Shown one piece after another: positions 18,772 to 25,776 of a stretch of DNA of 64,000 nucleotides. This DNA is from Methanohalophilus mahii DSM 5219 (GTDB lineage: Archaea; Halobacteriota; Methanosarcinia; Methanosarcinales; Methanosarcinaceae). Below the pieces are notes generated by a model. The model had not been told where the DNA came from and made no database searches. It was given only the letters and a program-made list of their open reading frames with translations. Position numbers and translations under genes: made by a program. The stretch lies in the NCBI RefSeq assembly GCF_000025865.1, contig NC_014002.1:806001-870000 (forward strand), in the 5' to 3' direction. The number at the start of each line of letters is the position of its first letter. Position 1 is the stretch's first letter.

Positions 18772-19543
18772 GGTTATTTCCAGACTGAAAAGAGATTATA
18801 TTTACAACCTTATGCTCAAGGGTGAACGTGAAGACGGTCGCCAATTCAATGAGCTAAGGGATATTGCTCTTGAAACAGGCATCATCGATAAAGCAGAAGG
18901 TTCTGCAATGGTACAGTATGGGGATACCCAGGTAATGGTGGGTGTCAAAATGCAGGTTGGTACTCCTTTCCCCGACAGTCCTGCAGAAGGAGTTATCATA
19001 ACAAGTATGGAACTTAATCCGATTGCTTCACCTGATTTTGAAGCAGGTCCTCCCAGAGAAAAAGCTATCGAGATGGGCAGGATTGTGGATAGAGGAATAA
19101 GGGAATCTGGCGCAATAGATATAAACAAGCTCTGTATTACGGAAGGCGAAGAGGTATGGATGGTTTTCATTGATGTTCATGTTCTGAACAATTCCGGAAA
19201 TATACTTGATGCTGCATCCCTGGGTGCAATCGCTGCCCTTATGACCACAACAGTACCTTCTGAAAGAGAAGGAAAAGGTGAAGATTATCCCATGCCTGTG
19301 CGTGAAATGCCTGTGGGTGTATCGCTGGTCAAGATTGGTGACGAAATGGTGTTAGACCCCACGTATGGTGAAGAATCGGTATGTGAAACAAGAATTACCA
19401 TTTCCTCTAATCAGGACGGTTCGATTTGTTCAATGCAAAAAAGTGGCTCAGGTAGTTTGTCACCGGCACAGGTTGTTAAGGCAAGTAAGATCGCAAAGGA
19501 AAAAGGCGAGATTATACGAGAAAAGTATTTATTGGAAATATGA
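18758..19543 (+). CDS. rrp42: Exosome subunit Rrp42
   Basis: A 261-residue RNase PH-like protein, the inactive ring partner of Rrp41. Recognisable parts are [63 protein letters not shown] and [20 protein letters not shown] 18758 is chosen ([17 protein letters not shown]): it is preceded by GAGGGTGAAG and matches the usual N-terminus; an in-frame ATG lies 15 bases earlier. The overlap with the rrp41 end couples their translation, fitting the 1:1 ring. Confidence 0.95.
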   Translation: MSGSEVISRLKRDYIYNLMLKGEREDGRQFNELRDIALETGIIDKAEGSAMVQYGDTQVMVGVKMQVGTPFPDSPAEGVIITSMELNPIASPDFEAGPPREKAIEMGRIVDRGIRESGAIDINKLCITEGEEVWMVFIDVHVLNNSGNILDAASLGAIAALMTTTVPSEREGKGEDYPMPVREMPVGVSLVKIGDEMVLDPTYGEESVCETRITISSNQDGSICSMQKSGSGSLSPAQVVKASKIAKEKGEIIREKYLLEI

Positions 19544-19586
19544 GTAAAAGGGTTTTCAGATCATACCATCCAAGGAGACAATTATC

Positions 19587-19874
19587 ATGGCAAAAAAGTA
19601 TTCAAAAAAGGGAAGGGTTTCCCGTTCAGCAGGAAGATACGGTACCAGATACGGTCGTAAGGATCGTAAACTTGTTGGAGATATCGAAGAACGGACACAT
19701 ATGCCACATACCTGTGTAAAATGTGACAGGCCTACTGTAAAAAGGGTCGGTACAGGTATATGGGAATGCAGGAAATGTGGCCACACCTTTGCAGGTGGTA
19801 CATACACCCCATCCACTTCTGTGGGCAAAACGATATCCAGAACCGTTAAGAAAGCAGTCGAACAGGTTGAGTAA
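19587..19874 (+). CDS. rpl37ae: Large-subunit ribosomal protein L37Ae
   Basis: A 95-residue basic protein with the zinc finger [23 protein letters not shown] of L37Ae, split here as CVKC and CRKC. It starts [19 protein letters not shown] and continues in family style ([17 protein letters not shown]). It is an archaeal/eukaryotic ribosomal protein. It lies just after rrp42 and just before rpoP, as in many archaea. Confidence 0.95.
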   Translation: MAKKYSKKGRVSRSAGRYGTRYGRKDRKLVGDIEERTHMPHTCVKCDRPTVKRVGTGIWECRKCGHTFAGGTYTPSTSVGKTISRTVKKAVEQVE

Positions 19875-19879
19875 TAGAT

Positions 19880-20017
19880 ATGGATTATAAATGTACCCGG
19901 TGTAAAAGAGCGGTTGAAATTGACTACCAGTACACTGGAATACGCTGTCCTTATTGTGGTAATCGTATTCTTGTAAAAGGAAGGCCTACCACTATAAAGA
20001 CGTTGAAAGCAGAGTGA
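19880..20017 (+). CDS. rpoP: RNA polymerase subunit P (Rpo12)
   Basis: A 45-residue protein: [18 protein letters not shown], then [14 protein letters not shown] and a basic end. The CxxC-CxxC zinc ribbon and length are those of archaeal Rpo12/RpoP, the homologue of eukaryotic Rpb12. It begins five bases after the rpl37ae stop, the usual pairing. It helps hold the RNA polymerase assembly platform together. Confidence 0.92.
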   Translation: MDYKCTRCKRAVEIDYQYTGIRCPYCGNRILVKGRPTTIKTLKAE

Positions 20018-20021
20018 GAGG

Positions 20022-20474
20022 ATGTTAATTTCCTCATCACGCTCTCCTTCACCTCCAACCCGTACCCTTTGTAAGTATCTTGCATCTTTTTTTAACTGCA
20101 AGTATGTCACAAGGGGTAAAAGTGGTTTACAGGACATACTGTATGATATGGATACTGAAATCCTGCTTATTGTAGGGCAATATCATGGTAATCCTGCCAG
20201 CCTGACTTTTTTTGATAGTGAAGGACAACAACAATTATCCATATGGATGAATGTTGTATTCCATGACAAACCTCAAAAATCTTCTTTAAAGAACAGCATA
20301 CCATCCATTATAGGCAGGGGTAAACTGGCAGGATTGCTCGGTGATTTATTACCTGAGAGTGGTAATAATTCCAGGTGTTCAATTCAGGTAGCTGATGACC
20401 TGATGAGTTTTTATTGTAATGACAATAATCTATTCAATCTAAAGATAAAAGGGTTCAAGACAATGGATGATTAA
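20022..20474 (+). CDS. Brix-domain ribosome biogenesis protein
   Basis: A 150-residue single-Brix-domain protein (archaeal IMP4-like). It starts MLISSSRSPSPPTRTLCKYL, the family's N-terminal strand with SSSRxPS, and continues with DTEILLIVGQYHGNPASLTF. Brix proteins bind rRNA during large-subunit assembly in eukaryotes; the archaeal role is inferred. GAGAGG lies directly before the ATG. It sits between rpoP and pcc1 in the same direction with gaps of only a few bases. Confidence 0.8.
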   Translation: MLISSSRSPSPPTRTLCKYLASFFNCKYVTRGKSGLQDILYDMDTEILLIVGQYHGNPASLTFFDSEGQQQLSIWMNVVFHDKPQKSSLKNSIPSIIGRGKLAGLLGDLLPESGNNSRCSIQVADDLMSFYCNDNNLFNLKIKGFKTMDD

Positions 20475-20476
20475 GT

Positions 20477-20719
20477 ATGGATTCATATTCAGAAACAATC
20501 ATTGAAACTCCGGATGCCCTTAAATTGTACCTGTCTGTAAAACCAGAACTGGATAGATTGGTTACCGATCGTTCATCAATAGAAATGGATGTCAAAGACT
20601 ATCAGTTGATAATGAGAGTTACATCAGATGACCTGATATCAATGAGGTCCACATTGAATACATGGTATAGGTTGGTCAAAGTAGCATCCGAAATGATCTC
20701 TCTTACATCCTCAAATTAA
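20477..20719 (+). CDS. pcc1: KEOPS complex subunit Pcc1
   Basis: An 80-residue protein with the Pcc1 pattern: a strand at the N-terminus, LYLSVKPELD, and the C-terminal ISMRSTLNTWYRLVKVASEM (R-x-x-x-N-T-W type motif). Pcc1 is the dimerising subunit of KEOPS, which makes threonylcarbamoyl-adenosine on ANN-decoding tRNAs. It starts two bases after the Brix stop. In several archaea a prefoldin gene follows here; it is absent from this locus. Confidence 0.82.
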   Translation: MDSYSETIIETPDALKLYLSVKPELDRLVTDRSSIEMDVKDYQLIMRVTSDDLISMRSTLNTWYRLVKVASEMISLTSSN

Positions 20720-20810
20720 TTCCCATCCTGTTTTATACGTACTTTGAATATCTATATTCGATGAAAAACTTTAAATCCATTCTTGTTCAAGTTAAATCTG
20801 GAGGGAAATT

Positions 20811-20951
20811 ATGGCTCTTAAAACATGTAAGAAAAACAGTGAGAGACCTCTTTGTTTATGGGTTCGTGCCTGCAAAAAATTCAATAAAATAGCAAAGCAG
20901 CAGGATTATTATGAGGGAAGTCGCCTATCAAATGAAGAAGACGAACTTTAA
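20811..20951 (+). CDS. 46-residue conserved-looking small protein, function unknown
   Basis: An ATG at 20811, preceded by GGAGGGAAATT and, farther up, by a TATA-like CTTTAAATC at about 20768, opens a 46-residue frame ending in TAA. The protein reads MALKTCKKNSERPLCLWVRA, then CKKFNKIAKQQDYYEGSR and an acidic end (NEEDEL). It is basic in the first two thirds, with three cysteines and one tryptophan. The strong ribosome binding site, own promoter and amphipathic composition argue for a real gene. I do not recognise the family; an RNA- or ribosome-associated role is only suggested by the basic charge and location. Confidence 0.65.
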   Translation: MALKTCKKNSERPLCLWVRACKKFNKIAKQQDYYEGSRLSNEEDEL

Positions 20952-20988
20952 TTTACATTGGCGCATTCACTTTAAAGAAAGTTAAAAT

Positions 20989-22173
20989 TCATTTATATTT
21001 ACCCCAGGCCTTTGTTTGGGCTTTTCTTATAATTTCCCTTACCGGTATTCCGGTAATTGTTGAAACCTCTTTACAATCATCATATTCTGCTGAGATGTGC
21101 AATATGCCACTGTCTGGTGTATGGGCTATCTTGATTGCAATTTGATAGGGAGTATCGTTAATTTCAAGTTCGACTGTCCCCATTTTACGGTCTGCTATAT
21201 ATCGGTGCTTTGTAGGGATAGTCCGGATACCAAGGCTTCCGGTCTCTTCCATGATTATCCTGGCAAGTTCTTCGCCATGGTGTGAATGGGTTATAACCTT
21301 GATGATGTGTCCTGCTCTTCCCTTTTTCATTGTTGCAGGTATTATGGATACGTCTTTAGCACCATTTTCCAGTAAGCGATCGAAAAGATTTCCCAGTACT
21401 TCTCCTGTTACATCGTCGACATTTGTTTCAAGTACTTCCACTTCATCCCTGGATAGTGCTTTGTCTGTTTCTATCATAAAGGTGCGCAGCACATTGGGCC
21501 AATCATTGTCGATATCTCCTGCTCCGTATCCAGTATCCCGGACTTTGCCGGCAGGAATAGTCAGGGTGGTTTTTGCAAAATGGGCCAAAAGGGCAGCTCC
21601 TGTGGGTGTTAGGAGTTCCGTGTTTCCTTTGCCATAAAATTCCAGTCCAGACGCTTTTAATATTTCAAGGGTTGCAGGGGCAGGTATCGGCATAATCCCG
21701 TGAGATGTGTTCACTGTCCCTGTTCCTGCATTTATAGGTAGGCAAAGAACTTCTCTTATGCCCAGCTGATGCATTGCAATGCATGAGCCGATGACATCTG
21801 CAAGAGCATCGGTTTGTCCCACTTCATGAAAATGTAATTCTTCAATTGGTTTTCCATGAATCTTTGATTCAGCATCTGCAAGGATACCGAAAACACTGAT
21901 AGCATCGTTTTCTATATCTGAAGCAATCCCGCATCCCCTTATGAATTTTTCGATTTCCCGGTAACTTCTGGCATTTTCAAAACCAGGTGCATTGAATTTG
22001 ACATCAACAGCTTCAATCCCCAGTTTGACTTTTTTTCCAAAAAACATCGAGATATCAAGTATTGATTCAAGAATCTCTTTTATTTTGCTTCCATCGGCCC
22101 CGAGTGAAATCAATGAACCCATAATCATATCACCGGCAGCACCGGAGAACGGATCGAATAATAGAATTTTCAT
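20989..22173 (-). CDS. larC: Nickel-pincer cofactor biosynthesis protein LarC
   Basis: A 394-residue DUF111/LarC family protein: KILLFDPFSGAAGDMIMGSL at the start, HFHEVGQTDALADVIGSC (His-rich metal site), GTVNTSHGIMPIPAPAT and TELLTPTGAALL. LarC inserts nickel into the pyridinium dithiocarboxylate mononucleotide to make the pincer cofactor of lactate racemase. Its start overlaps the larB stop by four bases, so the two are coupled. LarE and a LarA-like racemase are not within the window, so the end user of the cofactor is unknown here. Confidence 0.9.
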   Translation of the reverse strand: MKILLFDPFSGAAGDMIMGSLISLGADGSKIKEILESILDISMFFGKKVKLGIEAVDVKFNAPGFENARSYREIEKFIRGCGIASDIENDAISVFGILADAESKIHGKPIEELHFHEVGQTDALADVIGSCIAMHQLGIREVLCLPINAGTGTVNTSHGIMPIPAPATLEILKASGLEFYGKGNTELLTPTGAALLAHFAKTTLTIPAGKVRDTGYGAGDIDNDWPNVLRTFMIETDKALSRDEVEVLETNVDDVTGEVLGNLFDRLLENGAKDVSIIPATMKKGRAGHIIKVITHSHHGEELARIIMEETGSLGIRTIPTKHRYIADRKMGTVELEINDTPYQIAIKIAHTPDSGILHISAEYDDCKEVSTITGIPVREIIRKAQTKAWGKYK

Positions 22174-22985
22174 GATAACTGGCTCTTTTGATTCTCAGTA
22201 ACAGTTGAATTAGTCTGTTCTCGTGCAGCAGCAACTGTATTTGCGATCCTGCCTGCGAATGCTCCGGCAACAAAACCTGCATCGATGTTAACAACAGACA
22301 GAACCGAGCATGACTGTAGCATTGAATAGAGGGCAGCTTCACCCTTTGCCCCTATTCCATATCCGGTGGATACAGGCAGGCCTATTACAGGTACATCAAA
22401 AAGGCTCGATACCACGGTTGGTAATGTGCCCTCTCTTCCGGCTGCAACCACTACAGCATCCGGTCTGTCTGATTCCAGGTTCTTTACTTCGTTAAGCAAC
22501 CTGTGAAGACCGGCAACTCCCACATCATATATCTTCACAGTCTCACATCCCATCTCCGCTGCCGTCATCCGTGCCTCTTCTGCAACATTGATATCAGCAG
22601 TACCGGCTGAAATTATAGCCACAACACCTCCGGTCTTTCCAATGGATGTCCCATCATGCACAACTGCAGTCCTGTGGTGGATTCCCCAATCTATCCTTTC
22701 ACTGCCAAATTCATTTTCCAGACATGAGGCTTGATCTTTGTTAAGGCGGGTTATAAGGACACGACCCGTTGCCTCAATCTGGGCTTTTGCAATTTCCAGA
22801 ATATCTTCCGGCATTTTTCCTTCTGCAAGTACTGCTTCCATGATACCTGTCCTGTGTTTCCTGAAGGTATCGATGTTGGCGACATCACATACCGGAACAT
22901 AACCCAGGGATTGGATACAGGCCTGGGTATCATCAATTCCGATTTCATCGTTTTTGTATTTTTGAAGAAGATCTTTGAGATTCAT
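22170..22985 (-). CDS. larB: Nickel-pincer cofactor biosynthesis protein LarB
   Basis: A 271-residue protein related to PurE-type carboxylases: SAGTADINVAEEARMTAAEMG and VAAGREGTLPTVVSSLFDVPVIGLP, followed by STGYGIGAKGEAAL. LarB carboxylates and hydrolyses nicotinate adenine dinucleotide to begin pincer-cofactor synthesis. The start is ATG 22985, which has GAGAGG in front; an upstream in-frame ATG at 23024 lies within the likely promoter and lacks a site. It is divergent from the carbonic anhydrase gene. Confidence 0.9.
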   Translation of the reverse strand: MNLKDLLQKYKNDEIGIDDTQACIQSLGYVPVCDVANIDTFRKHRTGIMEAVLAEGKMPEDILEIAKAQIEATGRVLITRLNKDQASCLENEFGSERIDWGIHHRTAVVHDGTSIGKTGGVVAIISAGTADINVAEEARMTAAEMGCETVKIYDVGVAGLHRLLNEVKNLESDRPDAVVVAAGREGTLPTVVSSLFDVPVIGLPVSTGYGIGAKGEAALYSMLQSCSVLSVVNIDAGFVAGAFAGRIANTVAAAREQTNSTVTENQKSQLS

Positions 22986-23096
22986 TGCTGACCTCTCTAT
23001 CCTGTAATGAATTGTGTGTTGCAATATGATTCATATATGTGGCTATCTATTATAGTTCTAATTATCCCTTATAGAAACAACAGGAGATAAATAATC

Positions 23097-23633
23097 ATGG
23101 AAAACCCAGCGGGAGACAAACCAAAAATCGATGATAGTGCCTGGATTGCTGACAGTGCCGTTGTAATGGGAAATGTAAAGATTGAGGCAGAGGTCCTTGT
23201 AGCACCAAATGCTGTAATACGGGCAGATGAACCGGGTGCATCGATTGTTATCGGAAAAGGATGCAATATACAGGACAATGTGGTTCTTCACGGGGTTGAA
23301 GGGTCGAAAGTAGTTATCTCTGAAGGTACTTCGCTGGCTCATGGGTGTATCGTGCATGGACCGTGCCAGTTGGGTAAAAGATGTTTCATAGGTTTTGGTG
23401 CGGTAGTATTTGACAGTGTCCTCGAAGATGATGTAGTGGTACTTCATAATGCTACAGTACAGGGTGTCCATCTACCCGCATCCAAAAGTGTGCCTGTAGG
23501 CCACACTGTACTGAGTGAAAGAGATGTCACAGGATTGCCATCTGTTGGTCAGGACCTTATGGATTTTAAACACAGAGTTTCCAGTGTGAACCTGGAGCTT
23601 GTTGAAGGTTATCGTAAGATGGACACTGACTGA
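23097..23633 (+). CDS. Gamma-class carbonic anhydrase family protein (CamH-like)
   Basis: A 178-residue left-handed beta-helix protein. The three zinc-ligand histidines of gamma carbonic anhydrases are present: one in QDNVVLHGVEG and two in LAHGCIVHGPC. It lacks the secretion signal and acidic loop of the prototype Cam of Methanosarcina thermophila, so it matches the intracellular CamH type. It would interconvert CO2 and bicarbonate. AGGAGA precedes the ATG. It is a single gene with its own promoter. Confidence 0.82.
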   Translation: MENPAGDKPKIDDSAWIADSAVVMGNVKIEAEVLVAPNAVIRADEPGASIVIGKGCNIQDNVVLHGVEGSKVVISEGTSLAHGCIVHGPCQLGKRCFIGFGAVVFDSVLEDDVVVLHNATVQGVHLPASKSVPVGHTVLSERDVTGLPSVGQDLMDFKHRVSSVNLELVEGYRKMDTD

Positions 23634-23679
23634 GCAAAAATATGGAAGGTTAATTCCCTTCCATTAAATAATTTAGACT

Positions 23680-23910
23680 TTAAAGTATCCATTCCTTTAC
23701 ATCATCAATCGAAGGAATCTTGCCCGCAATCTTTACATCACCGTCTACAACGACTGCGGGTGTTACCATTACACCGTAATCCATAACACTGTTTATATCT
23801 TCAACTTTTGTGATTTCGGCTTCGATTCCTGCTTCCTTTACTGCCTTTTCGACTACTTCAAAGGTCTTTTTGCACTTTGCACATCCGGTTCCAAGAATTT
23901 CTATTTTCAT
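23680..23910 (-). CDS. Small thioredoxin-like redox protein
   Basis: A 76-residue thioredoxin-fold protein with the active-site pair in EILGTGCAKCKKTFE and the cis-proline loop as MVTPAVVVDG. Such mini-thioredoxins (redox-active disulfide protein 2 type) are commonly encoded with DUF318 permeases, as here. ATG 23910 is chosen because AGGAGA lies just before it; a longer frame begins 18 bases upstream. It is the last gene of the permease-phosphoesterase-thioredoxin unit. Confidence 0.85.
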   Translation of the reverse strand: MKIEILGTGCAKCKKTFEVVEKAVKEAGIEAEITKVEDINSVMDYGVMVTPAVVVDGDVKIAGKIPSIDDVKEWIL

Positions 23911-23935
23911 TTGATTTTCTCCTGTCACTTTCTTA

Positions 23936-24646
23936 TTAGTTAGTTATTTTTTTGTTTACGCCTGCATTTTGCAGTATTGCTATAAGCTCATCACAGTGGG
24001 GCATCTTTTCTCTTATTTTGTCTGTAACACTATCCATATCGTATTCCAACCTGTATACTTTAAACTCCAGTGAATCGGTATCAAGTACAGCACATGAGGC
24101 TTGTGGAATGCCATCGCGTGGTTGTCCTACTGATCCGGGATTTACAATGGTAATATTTCCGGCATTCCTTTCCATTGGAATGTGAGAGTGGCCGACTACC
24201 AGCAGATCCGCTTCAACTCCTTCCAGCATTTCCTGTACTTCTGCATCAGGTGTTTGTGGTTTTATATACTCATAAAAGGATCTGGGACTTCCATGTGTAA
24301 ATAAAACCCTGCCTCCTTTGTATTCCTTTTCAATTTTTAAAGGAAGCTTTTTCAAAAAATCCAGCTGGGTATCATCCAGCTGTTCTTTTGTGTAATCCCT
24401 CGTGGCAATTGAAAGATGCTTGATCTCATAACTGCAGCCACAATCAATCCCTGTTGCAACTGCATTATCGTGGTTTCCCTTTATTACGGGTATATTGTTT
24501 TCCATCATGAAATCGATTACTTCTTTGGGTGATGGGCCATAGTCCACCAGATCACCCAGACAGATAACCCCGTCATGAGGAATTTCCATTGCAGCTTCCA
24601 GAGCTTTCATATTCCCATGTATATCCGAAATCACAAGCAGTTTCAT
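23936..24646 (-). CDS. Metallophosphoesterase (YfcE/calcineurin-like)
   Basis: A 236-residue phosphoesterase with the binuclear-metal motifs in order: LVISDIHGN (D-x-H), CLGDLVDYGP (GD-x-x-D), KGNHDNA (GNHD), FTHGSPRS and VVGHSHIP (GHxH). The family cleaves phosphodiesters or monoesters of small molecules; the substrate is not evident. It lies between the permease and thioredoxin genes with short gaps, so it is probably under the same operators. Confidence 0.85.
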   Translation of the reverse strand: MKLLVISDIHGNMKALEAAMEIPHDGVICLGDLVDYGPSPKEVIDFMMENNIPVIKGNHDNAVATGIDCGCSYEIKHLSIATRDYTKEQLDDTQLDFLKKLPLKIEKEYKGGRVLFTHGSPRSFYEYIKPQTPDAEVQEMLEGVEADLLVVGHSHIPMERNAGNITIVNPGSVGQPRDGIPQASCAVLDTDSLEFKVYRLEYDMDSVTDKIREKMPHCDELIAILQNAGVNKKITN

Positions 24647-24657
24647 ATTTTACCTCT

Positions 24658-25701
24658 TTATACAAAATAAAGGCCGAATATAAGGCCGGCGATTGATGCA
24701 ACTGTTACTACCAAAGCTATGTACAGGGAAGTTTTTTTCACTCCCATTATCCTGCTGATTACGATCATATTCGGAAGACTCAGTGCAGGGCCTGCAAGCA
24801 ACATTGCCAGGGCCGGACCTCTTCCCATCCCAAGTTCTGTAAGGGCGCTGATAATAGGCACTTCTGTCAGGGTGGAGAAATACATCAGTGCTGCGGCAAC
24901 CGATGCTATGAAACTTGCACCGAAAGATGCTCCTCCAACCACTGCAGCCACATAATCTGCCGGCAACAGTTCCACCATAATACCTGCAAAGAAAACACCA
25001 AGCAAAAGCAGAGGTGTTATTTGCTTTATCAGGAACCATGTTTCTGACATCCAGTCTTTCAATTCATCTTTACTGAACCAGTTGAATGATAGGAACACTG
25101 TTATCAAAACAAGCACAGTTTCCACGGCTAGCAGCGGAATCCATTCCGTAAGTATCTCCGGAACAACCAGGATTGCCAGAAGTAGGAGGAAAAGATATGC
25201 GCTGTGAGCATGTTTTTCTCCACCAATATTTTTAAATCCTTCCTTTTTCTCCCTGTGGCGCTCGAATACGGCTGCCATTGTAAGTCCAATAGCAATTGAC
25301 AGAAGGATTGCAATTACAGCTCTTGCCACTCCCAGGTCATATCCCAGGATTTTTGCTGTGTAGACAATTGCCAGGATATTTATTGCTGGTGCCGCGAACA
25401 GGAAGGTAGTTGCAGGCCCTATTCCTGCACCCCTGCGATAGATTCCTGCAAAAAGCGGTAGCACCGTACAGCTGCATACCGCAAGCAGGCAACCTGAAAC
25501 TGCAGCGATTGGGTAGGAAATGTATTTTGAGGTCTCACTGCCAAAGAATTTCAGTACTGATTCTTTGGAAAAGAGGGATGCTATAGCTCCGGCCAGGAAA
25601 AAGGCCGGCACCAGGCATAACAGTACATGTAGGGCCAGATACTCCTGGACAGATTCCAGTCCTACAATAGCAAGATTATAAATTAACGATTGATCAGGCA
25701 T
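24658..25701 (-). CDS. DUF318-type permease
   Basis: A 347-residue membrane protein with about ten hydrophobic segments and two related halves. The first half has GCLLAVCSCTVLPLFAGIYR and a GPATTFLFAAPAIN motif; the second has GRGPALAMLLAGPALSLPN. The CSCT-x-LP cysteine pair is typical of this permease family, proposed to move metal or metalloid ions or their complexes. It leads an operon with a phosphoesterase and a mini-thioredoxin. Two 18-base palindromes flank its TATA box, suggesting tight repression. The ion is unknown. Confidence 0.85.
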   Translation of the reverse strand: MPDQSLIYNLAIVGLESVQEYLALHVLLCLVPAFFLAGAIASLFSKESVLKFFGSETSKYISYPIAAVSGCLLAVCSCTVLPLFAGIYRRGAGIGPATTFLFAAPAINILAIVYTAKILGYDLGVARAVIAILLSIAIGLTMAAVFERHREKKEGFKNIGGEKHAHSAYLFLLLLAILVVPEILTEWIPLLAVETVLVLITVFLSFNWFSKDELKDWMSETWFLIKQITPLLLLGVFFAGIMVELLPADYVAAVVGGASFGASFIASVAAALMYFSTLTEVPIISALTELGMGRGPALAMLLAGPALSLPNMIVISRIMGVKKTSLYIALVVTVASIAGLIFGLYFV

Positions 25702-25714
25702 TGTGTAACCTCTA

Positions 25715-25732
25715 TTTCAATATTATTTGAAA
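25715..25732. promoter_or_regulatory. Operator palindrome 1 of the permease operon
   Basis: TTTCAA, six bases, TTGAAA: a perfect inverted repeat. It lies 14-31 bases before the permease start, where the transcription start is expected. Its twin is at 25755-25772; the centres are exactly 40 bases apart, about four helical turns. Confidence 0.65.
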
Positions 25733-25737
25733 CAATG

Positions 25738-25747
25738 GTATATAAAA
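25738..25747 (-). promoter_or_regulatory. TATA box of the permease operon
   Basis: GTATATAAAA on the plus strand (TTTTATATAC on the minus strand) lies between the two operators, about 25 bases from the expected transcription start under palindrome 1. Confidence 0.6.
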
Positions 25748-25754
25748 CTATTCA

Positions 25755-25772
25755 TTTCAACTTTTGTTGAAA
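25755..25772. promoter_or_regulatory. Operator palindrome 2 of the permease operon
   Basis: TTTCAA, six bases, TTGAAA again; here the inverted repeat extends to TTTCAAC and GTTGAAA around TTTT. It lies just upstream of the TATA box, over the BRE region, and ends before the U32 gene's stop codon at 25777. Confidence 0.65.
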
Positions 25773-25776
25773 CACA

